Positions 26,612 through 35,128 of a stretch of 64,000 nt of DNA are shown here, in pieces. The notes below the pieces were generated by a model. That model was given only the letters and a program-made list of their open reading frames with translations, was not told the origin of the DNA and searched no databases. Origin of the DNA: Bacteroidota bacterium. GTDB taxonomy: Bacteria > Bacteroidota > Bacteroidia > B-17B0 > Aurantibacillaceae. Numbering within the stretch: the stretch's first letter is position 1; the number at the start of each line of letters is the position of its first letter. The position numbers and the translations under genes were made by a program. The DNA lies in the NCBI GenBank assembly GCA_963169355.1, contig CAUJCR010000001.1, positions 1-64,000 of the forward strand, in the 5' to 3' direction.

Positions 26612-28080
26612 ATTCTTTAATTAGCAAATCGGCATTTATGAAGGCAGAACAATGCCTCAAGCATTTTTATTTATATAAAAAACATCCTAATCTCAGAGAT
26701 AAATTATCTAAAGAAACGCAATTTGTTTTTAAGCGCGGAACCGATATTGGCATTTTTGCACAACAATTATTTCCTAATGGTGTTGATGTTACTAAAGATG
26801 AGAAATGGAATCATGAATTGTTTGCTCAACGCACGCTTCAACTTATTGCCAATGGTGCAGAAACTATTTACGAAGCAACATTTATTTATGATGATTTGTT
26901 GGTAATGGTGGATATACTGCACAAGCAAAATGAACAATGGTATGCTTACGAGGTAAAAAGTTCTTTAAAAATTACCGAAACCTATATTAAAGATGCCTGC
27001 TTTCAATATTTTGTAATTAAAAATGCTTTACCCAATTTAGCTGATTTTAGCCTGCTTACTTTAAATCCCAAATATGTTTTACAAGGCGAAATAAATGTTC
27101 AGGAACTTTTTAAAACAACATCTATTTTAAAAGATGCCATTAAAAATGTGCCTTATTTTAAATACAAAGTACAACAAGCCAAATTAACGTTAGAACAAAA
27201 TAAAATACCAAATATTAAAATTGGCACACATTGTTTCCATCCTTACGATTGTGATTTTTTAGGACTATGTTGGAAAAACATTTATGATTCTACTTCTATT
27301 TTTTCAATTGGAAAATTATCAAAAGCGGCTATTTTAGAGTTCTATCAAAATAATATACTTCATGTAGAAGACATTGATATTACTACAATTTCAAAAGAAG
27401 ATATTAAAATTCAGGTAAAAGCTGTAAAGGAAAATGAAGAACAATGTCAAATTGAAAAAATTGCACCTTATATTTCGCTTGTTAAAGAGCCGTATTGCAG
27501 TTTAGATATTGAAGTGTGGATGCCTGGATTACCATTTTACCAAAACACAAGACCTTTTCAGCAAATACCTTTTTTGTTTTCAATGAATTATGAAGAAGAT
27601 GGCATACAAAAACAATATAGTTTTATTAAACCTATAGAAGAGGATAATAGAAAACACTTTTTAGAGCAAATATTAGAAGCAACTAAGCCTTTTAAATCTA
27701 TTTTAATGTTTGATAAAACATTAGAAAATGGAGTATTGAATCAATTAGTTGAATTATTCCCAGAATATCAAGAAGAAGTAAATGAGCTAAAACAAAAGAT
27801 TGTGGATTTAGAAGAACCTATTCGTAAAAATTATTTCTATCATCCAGAAATGAAAGGGAACTTTACCTTAAAAAGTTTAGCCCCTTTAGTAAATAAAGAA
27901 GATGGTTTTAATAAATTGCAAATACAATCAGGGGTAGTAGCCATGTACGAATACGAATCGTTACTTCAAAAAAATAGTATAGAACAAGAAGCACTCAAAC
28001 AGCAATTAATTGATTATTGCGAAATGGATGCGCTCATTACTTATCAACTTTTTCATTATTATAAAAATAAAATAACTTAA
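26608..28080 (+). CDS. DUF2779 protein: PD-(D/E)XK nuclease + Fe-S cysteines + DEDD-like domain
   Basis: The 490-residue protein combines three readable parts. A PD-(D/E)XK nuclease core (~60-150) has Asp102 (MVDILHK) and Glu115-x-Lys117 (YEVKSS). Four cysteines, Cys16, Cys209, Cys215 and Cys221, have the 1+3 spacing of the Fe-S cluster of Cas4/AddB-type nucleases. The C-terminal DUF2779 half has Asp300/Glu302 (SLDIEVW), Asp369 (LMFDKTLENG) and Asp474 (YCEMDALITY), the acid positions of a DEDD-type 3'-5' exonuclease. The activity is not proven. Not part of a CRISPR or RecBCD cluster here. Confidence 0.85.
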   Translation: MNSLISKSAFMKAEQCLKHFYLYKKHPNLRDKLSKETQFVFKRGTDIGIFAQQLFPNGVDVTKDEKWNHELFAQRTLQLIANGAETIYEATFIYDDLLVMVDILHKQNEQWYAYEVKSSLKITETYIKDACFQYFVIKNALPNLADFSLLTLNPKYVLQGEINVQELFKTTSILKDAIKNVPYFKYKVQQAKLTLEQNKIPNIKIGTHCFHPYDCDFLGLCWKNIYDSTSIFSIGKLSKAAILEFYQNNILHVEDIDITTISKEDIKIQVKAVKENEEQCQIEKIAPYISLVKEPYCSLDIEVWMPGLPFYQNTRPFQQIPFLFSMNYEEDGIQKQYSFIKPIEEDNRKHFLEQILEATKPFKSILMFDKTLENGVLNQLVELFPEYQEEVNELKQKIVDLEEPIRKNYFYHPEMKGNFTLKSLAPLVNKEDGFNKLQIQSGVVAMYEYESLLQKNSIEQEALKQQLIDYCEMDALITYQLFHYYKNKIT

Positions 28081-28093
28081 ATGCATTATCACA

Positions 28094-29176
28094 TTGCGGT
28101 ATAAATTACTTATATGCTTTAGTTGTTTGTCTGTTTTATTACAGGCTCAGTTTAGGATAGATACTGCCAAACGTGTAAATGTATTAGCCATTCCTGTTTT
28201 ATTTCGCACACCCGAAACCGGCTGGGCTTATGGTTTATCCAGTTCTATTAATTTTAAAACCTCACACAAAAACGATTCGCTCACAAGAACCTCAACCATT
28301 ACAGCTATGGGCATTTTCTCTCAGCGTCAGCAAAATGTGCAGGCACTAGATGCAACAATTTATTTTCCTAGAGAGAAATACATACTTTATTTTAATTCTT
28401 CTCATAGTTATTTCCCCGATAATTTTTGGGGCATAGGCACATTCTCTAAAAACAACGACAAAGAACGTTATGTATTTGAACAAGTGGCAATAAGTTCACA
28501 CATCAAACGTCAATTTTTAAAACATACATTTTTTGGTGTTATTGCCGATTATCAAAATTTATTTCGGCTACGTTATAACCCTGGCGGAATAATGGATACC
28601 AGTTCTTTTTTAGGAAAATCAAATTATAATGTAACAGGTTTTGGTGTAACGGCTAGTTACGATACTCGTAATTTTACTTTTTGGCCAACACGTGGTGTGT
28701 TTTTACAAACTCAATTTACAAGCTATAATAAAGAATTGGCTTCTAGTTATTCGTTTAATAAATGGATGATTGAGTTTAGAGGGTTTTATCAAATTTACAA
28801 AGGGCACATTTTGGCCATGCAATTATATAATTACGCTACCTTTGGTCAAACACCTTACCGTTCATTAGCAAATTTTGGTGGCGCAGGTAACATGCGTGGT
28901 TTTTATCAAGGGCGTTTTCGAGACAACTCAATGTATTCATTAATTGGTGAATATAGGACACATCTCTTTTGGAAATTAAGCGCTTGTGTTTTTGGTGGTA
29001 TTGGCGATGTTTATTCTTCATTTAATCAAATACAAACCAAAACAATGAAAGCTAGTTTTGGTGGCGGACTAAGATTAACCATATTAGAAAAAGACAAACT
29101 AAATCTGCGTGTAGATTATGGCTATTCCGATGCCTACAACCAAGGATTTTACTTTACAATTGGCGAGTGTTTCTAA
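28094..29176 (+). CDS. BamA/TamA-type (Omp85 superfamily) outer-membrane protein
   Basis: A 360-residue barrel protein with TTG start and signal peptide (to LLQAQ). Strand-rich sequence follows, with the Omp85 surface-antigen pattern GFGVTASYDTRNFTFWPTRGVFLQ and the C-terminal part FGGGLRLTILEKDKLNLRVDYGY ending in phenylalanine. No POTRA domains are present, so it is smaller than BamA. Proposed roles are outer-membrane protein or lipid insertion, or an orphan barrel. It begins 13 bp after the DUF2779 stop. Confidence 0.85.
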   Translation: MRYKLLICFSCLSVLLQAQFRIDTAKRVNVLAIPVLFRTPETGWAYGLSSSINFKTSHKNDSLTRTSTITAMGIFSQRQQNVQALDATIYFPREKYILYFNSSHSYFPDNFWGIGTFSKNNDKERYVFEQVAISSHIKRQFLKHTFFGVIADYQNLFRLRYNPGGIMDTSSFLGKSNYNVTGFGVTASYDTRNFTFWPTRGVFLQTQFTSYNKELASSYSFNKWMIEFRGFYQIYKGHILAMQLYNYATFGQTPYRSLANFGGAGNMRGFYQGRFRDNSMYSLIGEYRTHLFWKLSACVFGGIGDVYSSFNQIQTKTMKASFGGGLRLTILEKDKLNLRVDYGYSDAYNQGFYFTIGECF

Positions 29177-29308
29177 AAAAAATGATTGCCAATTCTTTTA
29201 ACATTCTTTAGTTCATAGTTTCTTATGGCATTGTTCTAAAATTCTGATAGCTGTATTAACTTTAATACTTGAATTTTAGAATTTACAATTTATTAATTAG
29301 CCGTATTT

Positions 29309-32032
29309 ATGTCAAAAATTAAAGTCGGAATTTTTTTTGGTGGTCGTTCAAAAGAGCGTGAAATATCGTTTGCAGGCGGAAGAACAGTTTATGATAATTT
29401 AAACAAATCTATTTTTGAAGCCATTCCAATCTTTGTTGATTCATTTGGTAATTTTGTATTGCTTGATTGGAATTATGTGTATAAAGGCACCATTCGCGAT
29501 TTTTATCCTCCAGTACAATTTATACCATCCGAAAATACCGATTTTCAGTACTACGCCGAAAACTTAGGCGATTTATCCATACAACAACAAGACGAATTAA
29601 TTGCTCAAATTGGAAAAAAAATAGAAACGAATCAATTAGCTTCGTTAATGGATTTTGCCTTTTTAGCCTTACATGGTCCTTATGGCGAGGATGGTAGAAT
29701 ACAAGGCTTGTTGGAGTATCTTCAAATTCCTTATTCTGGCAGTGGTATTTTACCAAGCGCTATTGGCATTGATAAAAGCGTACAAAAAAAATGGATGATA
29801 AATGCCGGTTTCAATAGCCCTGCTTATTTTACCATTGATAGAATCGATTGGATACAAGGTCGGTTAAACCAATCTTTCGAAAAAGCAAAAAAAGAAATTG
29901 GTTTCCCAATGGTTATTAAACCAGCTAATCAAGGCTCTTCAATAGGTGTAACCATTTTAAATGAGGATAAATCAACCTTATTTATGGAGGCTATAGAAAA
30001 AGCATTATTTACTAAGTGGCTTGATTTAAAGGCTTGGAAAGCATTATCAAAACACGAACAAACGGAAATGATGCGCTCATTATCTGATATTCGGGAGGGA
30101 ATTGGTATGCCTATCAAAATTAATCTTGCCAATTCTTCTACAAAATCAGTTGGGGCAGATGAAAAAGTATTTTATAACCAATATGAATTAATTCATTTTT
30201 TAAATCAACCACATAACGATATAGACGGATTTGTGTTAGAGGCACTTGATGGTGAAAGCACTGTTATTATTGAAGGGTTTATTGAAGGAAAAGAATTTTC
30301 ATGTATTGTATTAGAAGACACTGATAACAACGGAACTGTGATTGCATTGCCTCCTACCGAAATTAGAAAAGGTAAAGAGTTGTTTGATTATCGTAGTAAA
30401 TATTTACCAGGTTTATCTCGTAAAATTACTCCTATTGAAGAAAGTGATGCGCAAATAAATGCCATAAGAAAAGAGTGTGAGCGTTTATTTACAGAACTAC
30501 ACTTTGATGTTTATGCACGCATCGATGGTTTTTTAAGTAAAGATGGAAAAGTATTTTTAAATGATCCAAATACCACATCGGGTATGATGCCTAGTTCATT
30601 CTTCTTTCATCAAGCTGCCGAAATAGGATTAACACCTTCTCAGTTTTTAACCTACATTATTCGCACATCGTTAAGTAAACGCATTAAAAATAGCAAAGGT
30701 GCATTTGTGTACGAACGTGTACTTAAAGCATTAGATAACTTTTTATTAAACGAAAAAAATAAAGAGGCTAACAAAATTCCTGTAGCAGTTGTATTAGGAG
30801 GTTATTCATCTGAGCGACATATTTCGGTTGAGAGTGGTAGAAATATTTTTGAAAAACTAAACTCATCTGAAAAATACGAGCCTATTCCTGTTTTTTTAAC
30901 TGGTAGTTCTAATAAGCACGAACTTTATCAAATTCCTATTAACGTATTATTAAAAGATAATGCAGATGATATAAAGGAAAAAATATACCATTGGAAAATT
31001 CATCCGGTGGTATCTCAAATAATTACCGAATGTAAAACCATTACCCAAAAATATGGTTCCGAAAATAATTTAATGGCGCCAAAATCTTTAAGCTATGCCG
31101 ATTTATCAAAATTAGTGAAACAAGTATTTATTGCTTTACATGGTCGTCCAGGCGAAGATGGCGCTATACAAGAACAATTAGATAAGGTAGGTTTAACCTA
31201 TAATGGCTCTGGAAAAGATAGCTCGTCTATTACCATTGATAAATATCGCACCAACGAAATTTTAATGCAACATGGTTTTTTAGCAGCTAAGCACGCTCTA
31301 ATAAGTATGGATGATTGGAAAGGAAATAAAGATAACATTAAGCAACAATTGCAAAACGAATTTCACTATCCATTAATTGCTAAACCAGTAGATGATGGAT
31401 GCAGTAGTGCCGTAAAAAAAATAAAATCGTTTGAAGAGTTTGAAGCCTTTGCAACATTAATTTTTAGAGAGGAAGAAACACTCGATGCAAAGTCGGCTGA
31501 GTTTTTACACATTAAACCCAAAGAAGAATTCCCTCAAAAACAAGTCATCTTAGTAGAGGAACTTATTAGTAAAAATAATGCGCAGCATTTTTTAGAAATA
31601 ACGGGCGGAATGCTTACCAAGTTTAATAAACAAGGGGAAATAGAGTACGAAGTATTTGAGGCTTCAGAGGCATTAGCCGAAGGAGATGTATTGAGTTTAG
31701 AAGAAAAATTTTTGGCAGGGCAAGGGCAAAATATTACACCAGCACGCTATGCACGTAATGAAAATGATAGACAACAAATTTCTGATAAAGTAAAAGAAAC
31801 CTTGGGTGCTGCGGCTAAAGTTTTAAATATAGTAGGCTATTGTCGTATTGATGCCTTTGTAAGAATTTACGCAAACAACAAAGTAGAAGTAATTTTTATT
31901 GAAGTAAACTCATTACCAGGTATGACACCAGCAACTTGTATCTACCATCAAGCAGCCATTAATGGTTATAAGCCATACCAGTTTATAGACCAAATTTTAG
32001 ATTTTGGAGCCAAAAAAGCCTTAGTACATTAA
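29309..32032 (+). CDS. Tandem fusion of two D-alanine-D-alanine ligase modules
   Basis: A 907-residue protein with two ATP-grasp Ddl modules, so about twice the normal Ddl length. Module 1 (~1-470): GGRSKEREISFAGG, SGSGILPSAIGIDKSVQKK, FPMVIKPANQGSSIGVTI, RIDGF and FLNDPNTTSGM (Asp419-Pro-Asn421, where Ddl usually has Glu-x-Asn). It has an insertion of about 70 residues around 230-300. Module 2 (~490-907): GGYSSERHISVESG, NGSGKDSSSITIDKYRT, FIEVNSLPGMTP (Glu865-Val-Asn867, canonical). Ddl joins two D-Ala for peptidoglycan. One module may be catalytic and the other regulatory or have different specificity. Cytoplasmic. Not the common single ddl of cell-wall clusters. Confidence 0.9.
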   Translation: MSKIKVGIFFGGRSKEREISFAGGRTVYDNLNKSIFEAIPIFVDSFGNFVLLDWNYVYKGTIRDFYPPVQFIPSENTDFQYYAENLGDLSIQQQDELIAQIGKKIETNQLASLMDFAFLALHGPYGEDGRIQGLLEYLQIPYSGSGILPSAIGIDKSVQKKWMINAGFNSPAYFTIDRIDWIQGRLNQSFEKAKKEIGFPMVIKPANQGSSIGVTILNEDKSTLFMEAIEKALFTKWLDLKAWKALSKHEQTEMMRSLSDIREGIGMPIKINLANSSTKSVGADEKVFYNQYELIHFLNQPHNDIDGFVLEALDGESTVIIEGFIEGKEFSCIVLEDTDNNGTVIALPPTEIRKGKELFDYRSKYLPGLSRKITPIEESDAQINAIRKECERLFTELHFDVYARIDGFLSKDGKVFLNDPNTTSGMMPSSFFFHQAAEIGLTPSQFLTYIIRTSLSKRIKNSKGAFVYERVLKALDNFLLNEKNKEANKIPVAVVLGGYSSERHISVESGRNIFEKLNSSEKYEPIPVFLTGSSNKHELYQIPINVLLKDNADDIKEKIYHWKIHPVVSQIITECKTITQKYGSENNLMAPKSLSYADLSKLVKQVFIALHGRPGEDGAIQEQLDKVGLTYNGSGKDSSSITIDKYRTNEILMQHGFLAAKHALISMDDWKGNKDNIKQQLQNEFHYPLIAKPVDDGCSSAVKKIKSFEEFEAFATLIFREEETLDAKSAEFLHIKPKEEFPQKQVILVEELISKNNAQHFLEITGGMLTKFNKQGEIEYEVFEASEALAEGDVLSLEEKFLAGQGQNITPARYARNENDRQQISDKVKETLGAAAKVLNIVGYCRIDAFVRIYANNKVEVIFIEVNSLPGMTPATCIYHQAAINGYKPYQFIDQILDFGAKKALVH

Positions 32033-32252
32033 TCGAAATTTTGGAGATTTTTTGACTTTAAAAATAATAATCCGTTATTTTTTTAACACAAAATCTAAAA
32101 TAGTTTAATTAATTGTTTATCAATCTTTTGCGATTTAATTTAACAGGCTTTTAACCATATACTAACAAATAAATAACATATTTTAAACTATTTTTAGTCC
32201 TTTATTTTTACTCAATTCGTCTAATAAATTACTTTATTAACATTTTTGACTA

Positions 32253-32260
32253 TACCTTTG
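32253..32260 (+). promoter_or_regulatory. -7 promoter element of the 145-residue unknown gene
   Basis: TACCTTTG matches TAnnTTTG and ends 25 bp before the ATG at 32286. The 253-bp gap 32033-32285 is otherwise featureless AT-rich sequence. Confidence 0.5.
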
Positions 32261-32285
32261 TTGATAACTAAAAGGTGTATTCCAA

Positions 32286-32723
32286 ATGTTTGAGATTTTA
32301 AAAAGCTTTGAAACAAAGTATGGTTCTCTCAAAAAGAAAGGTTTGAGAATCGAAGGTTTATCTATGATAGACCCAAAGCGTAAAAAACATGTCATTATGA
32401 TTTCTAAGCCTTTCTTATTTGATAACAGACAGTTACCAAAAACATACGAAGGATTAGATATTAAATCTAAAATTGAAGGTACTTTACCTGAAGAGTTTAA
32501 GATTGAAAAATCGGCTGTAAAAAAAGATTATTTATGGGCACCAAGTAAGTTTGAAAAATTTGTTGATCGTTGTGCTGATGATATTAAGAAACAATTTGGT
32601 AATCCAAATATGTCTCGTGCCGAAATGCTAGATGCTTTAGCATTTGGTAGTTTTGAAGATCACAAGAAAAAAACTTTAAACCTAATTAAAGAAGGAAAAA
32701 TTCCTGCTATTAATCTCAATTAA
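32286..32723 (+). CDS. Conserved-looking 145-residue protein of unknown function
   Basis: I do not recognise the family. It is a soluble, Lys-rich protein (RIEGLSMIDPKRKKHVIM, PKTYEGLDIKSKIEGTLP, WAPSKFEKFVDRCADDIKKQ, MSRAEMLDALAFGSFEDHKKK) without signal peptide or membrane segment. The unit is isolated, with its own -7 element upstream and a strong terminator downstream. The codon pattern looks like its neighbours. Confidence 0.7.
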   Translation: MFEILKSFETKYGSLKKKGLRIEGLSMIDPKRKKHVIMISKPFLFDNRQLPKTYEGLDIKSKIEGTLPEEFKIEKSAVKKDYLWAPSKFEKFVDRCADDIKKQFGNPNMSRAEMLDALAFGSFEDHKKKTLNLIKEGKIPAINLN

Positions 32724-32776
32724 AATAAAGCAATTGTTAAGGGTATAATTAAGGGTTAAACTTTTAAATTGCTTAC

Positions 32777-32807
32777 AAAAAATCCTCTCTATCGGGAGGA
32801 TTTTTTT
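32777..32807 (+). terminator. Intrinsic terminator after the 145-residue unknown gene
   Basis: AATCCTC at 32781-32787 pairs with GAGGATT ending 32802 around an 8-base loop, followed by a run of T to 32807. Stem plus U tract is a classic Rho-independent form. Confidence 0.85.
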
Positions 32808-32886
32808 ATTCTTTTTTGGCTTAAATATCGGTTTATAAAGTAAATATTCTGTTTTTTTAACCCTATATTTACCACGATTATATAAA

Positions 32887-33864
32887 GTGAGCCAGGTCGT
32901 TGAACAAATAAAAGCACCCATTAATTTTCACATGGATGAGTTTGAAGTAAAATTCAAACAATCAATGAAAAGTAATGTATCATTACTAGACAAAATCACC
33001 AATTATATTGTTAAACGTAAGGGAAAACAAATTCGCCCGATGTTTGTTTTTTTAAGTGCTCAAAGTGTAGGTGCTATTAATGAAAGTTCATACCGTGCGG
33101 CATCATTAATAGAATTACTACATACTGCAACCTTGGTACATGATGATGTGGTAGATGACAGCAATGAGCGACGTGGCTTTTTTAGCGTGAATGCTTTATG
33201 GAAAAATAAAATTGCCGTATTAATTGGTGATTTTTTATTATCGAGCGGTTTACTTTTATCATTAGACCATGATGATTTTCATTTGCTGAAAATTGTGAGC
33301 AATGCAGTACGCGATATGAGTGAAGGCGAATTATTGCAAATTGAAAAAGCGCGTAAGTTAGATATTTCAGAAGAAATATATTTTGAGATAATCACCAAAA
33401 AAACCGCAGCACTTATTGCAGCATGTTGCGCTGCTGGTGTAGCCTCTGTAACAGCAGACAAACAACTGATAGAACAGTTTAAAAATTTTGGTATTTATAC
33501 AGGAATAGCTTTTCAAATCAAAGACGATTTATTTGATTTTGGTGATGATACATCAATAGGAAAACCAACGGGTATAGATATAAAAGAAAAGAAAATGACT
33601 TTGCCGTTGATTTATGCCCTTAATCAAAGTACTTGGCTTGAGAAAAGAAAAATTATTAATATTATAAAAAATCATAATGATGATCCTCAAAAAGTAAATG
33701 AAGTGATTCAATTTGTAAAGGATAAAGGAGGCATAGGTTATGCAGAAAAAGTAATGCACGATTATAAAAACAAAGCCTTGGAGTTACTTACTAATATACC
33801 TGATAGTCCATCAAAACAAAGTTTAATGTTATTGGTTAATTATTCAATTGAACGAAAAAAATAA
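32887..33864 (+). CDS. Polyprenyl (trans-isoprenyl) diphosphate synthase
   Basis: A 325-residue prenyltransferase that extends allylic diphosphates with isopentenyl diphosphate for quinone side chains. The two aspartate-rich motifs are clear: HDDVVDDSNERRG (~residue 86) and IKDDLFDFGDD (~212). KGKQIRPMFVFL is the substrate-binding segment. The GTG start (GTGAGCCAG) fits. The chain-length class (octaprenyl-like) is inferred from homologous length. The next gene begins 4 bp after its stop. Confidence 0.92.
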   Translation: MSQVVEQIKAPINFHMDEFEVKFKQSMKSNVSLLDKITNYIVKRKGKQIRPMFVFLSAQSVGAINESSYRAASLIELLHTATLVHDDVVDDSNERRGFFSVNALWKNKIAVLIGDFLLSSGLLLSLDHDDFHLLKIVSNAVRDMSEGELLQIEKARKLDISEEIYFEIITKKTAALIAACCAAGVASVTADKQLIEQFKNFGIYTGIAFQIKDDLFDFGDDTSIGKPTGIDIKEKKMTLPLIYALNQSTWLEKRKIINIIKNHNDDPQKVNEVIQFVKDKGGIGYAEKVMHDYKNKALELLTNIPDSPSKQSLMLLVNYSIERKK

Positions 33865-33868
33865 GAAA

Positions 33869-34366
33869 ATGATAAAGAAAAAACTTTATACACTTGCAGC
33901 AGTTATCTTGGCTATTGTAACTTTTATAGCTTGTACTTCAAATAATAATCAAGCTACGCAAAGAATAAAAGAAGATTCTATCAAAGTAACTCAATCAGAT
34001 TCGGCCAAATTAGCAAAAGCACTGAATAAATTTTTAATTGAACCACCAGATCCTGATTATTCAGGAGATTACATTTCAAAATATCCTAATGGAGTGATAA
34101 AATTTTCTGGTTTTTTTAGATTTGGACAACGACATGGCGAATGGTTAGCTTTTTTTGAAAATGGAAAAATATGGAGTAATTGTTTTTATGATAAAGGAGA
34201 AAAACATGGCGCAACCTTAGTTTATCACCCTAATGGTCAATTGTTTTATACTGGCTGGTATAAACACGACCAAAAAGATAGCCTTTGGATTTTTTATGAT
34301 GAAAAAGGTAAAGAACTTGAACGCAGAGCTTATCGTAACGGCGTAGAAACAGGATTAGTTTACTAA
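33869..34366 (+). CDS. MORN-repeat (YwqK-like) lipoprotein
   Basis: I place the start at ATG 33869 because it gives a clear lipoprotein signal (IKKKLYTLAAVILAIVTFIAC) and avoids the prior gene; TTG at 33848 is an unlikely alternative. The 165-residue product has three MORN-type units: YPNGVIKFSGFFRFGQRHGEW, FFENGKIWSNCFYDKGEKHG and YHPNGQLFYTGWYKHDQKDSLW, of the kind found in YwqK-like proteins. Probably envelope-anchored; role unknown. Confidence 0.8.
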   Translation: MIKKKLYTLAAVILAIVTFIACTSNNNQATQRIKEDSIKVTQSDSAKLAKALNKFLIEPPDPDYSGDYISKYPNGVIKFSGFFRFGQRHGEWLAFFENGKIWSNCFYDKGEKHGATLVYHPNGQLFYTGWYKHDQKDSLWIFYDEKGKELERRAYRNGVETGLVY

Positions 34367-34411
34367 TCAATTCACTATTTTAAACCTTAATTTGTTAAAA
34401 AATAACCTATA

Positions 34412-34428
34412 AACTAAACAGTTTAGTT
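34412..34428. promoter_or_regulatory. 17-bp palindrome overlapping the plsY promoter
   Basis: AACTAAACAGTTTAGTT is a perfect inverted repeat with 8-bp arms about a central A. It overlaps the likely -33 region of plsY. The symmetry and position suit a dimeric repressor such as a TetR-type regulator. Confidence 0.5.
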
Positions 34429-34457
34429 GATTTAGGCATTTTAAAATTGTATATTTG
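34427..34457 (+). promoter_or_regulatory. plsY promoter
   Basis: TTG at 34427-34429 and TATATTTG at 34450-34457, a -33/-7 pair with a 20-bp spacer. The latter is an exact TAnnTTTG match. Confidence 0.6.
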
Positions 34458-34486
34458 TGTTTCATAACTAAACACGAATTAATATT

Positions 34487-35119
34487 TTGGAAACACTTCT
34501 TATTATATCGCTGTTTGTAGCTGCGTATTTATTAGGTTCAATTCCAACTGCAGTATGGTGGGGCAGAAAGTTTTATGGAATTGATGTTAGAGAGTTTGGA
34601 AGCGGAAATTCTGGAGCTACCAATACATTTAGGGTTTTAGGAAAAAAAGCTGGTATTCCTGTATTAGCAATTGATATTATAAAAGGAATTTTAGCGGTAT
34701 TATTAGTGTATTTATCTCCTTTTGCCTATGATAGTTCTGAATTTGTTAATCTTGAACTAGGCTTGGGTATTGCAGCATTAGTAGGACACGTTTTTCCAAT
34801 TTATGCAGGTTTTAGAGGTGGAAAAGGTGTAGCAACCATGCTCGGAATTGTTATTTGCATTACTCCACTTACTAGTTTACTGGTTTTATTAGTATTTCTT
34901 ACAGTTTTAATTATTTCAAAATACGTATCACTTTCTTCTATGTCTGCAGGAATTAGTTTCCCAGTATTTTTAAATATTGTTTTGAAAAATGAAAACCAAA
35001 CCCTCTTAATATTTTCATTATTTGTGGCTGTTCTATTATTAATTACCCACAAAAAAAATATTGCTCGTTTATTAAAACGTCAAGAAACTAAGGTAGATTT
35101 GTTTACTAAGAAAGCCTAG
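34487..35119 (+). CDS. plsY: Glycerol-3-phosphate acyltransferase PlsY
   Basis: PlsY transfers acyl groups from acyl-phosphate to glycerol-3-phosphate, the first step of phospholipid synthesis. The 210-residue protein is a polytopic inner-membrane protein with family motifs GSIPTAVWWGRKF, FGSGNSGATNTFRVLG, GHVFPIYAGFRGGKGVAT. The start is TTG at 34487. A palindrome overlaps its promoter (34412-34428), so local repression is plausible. It is convergent with the MFS gene. Confidence 0.95.
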   Translation: METLLIISLFVAAYLLGSIPTAVWWGRKFYGIDVREFGSGNSGATNTFRVLGKKAGIPVLAIDIIKGILAVLLVYLSPFAYDSSEFVNLELGLGIAALVGHVFPIYAGFRGGKGVATMLGIVICITPLTSLLVLLVFLTVLIISKYVSLSSMSAGISFPVFLNIVLKNENQTLLIFSLFVAVLLLITHKKNIARLLKRQETKVDLFTKKA

Positions 35120-35128
35120 GATACTTCC

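Noticed and set aside
26608-28080. Cas4-like gene as part of a CRISPR locus
   Set aside because: No repeats with spacers and no other cas genes in the window.
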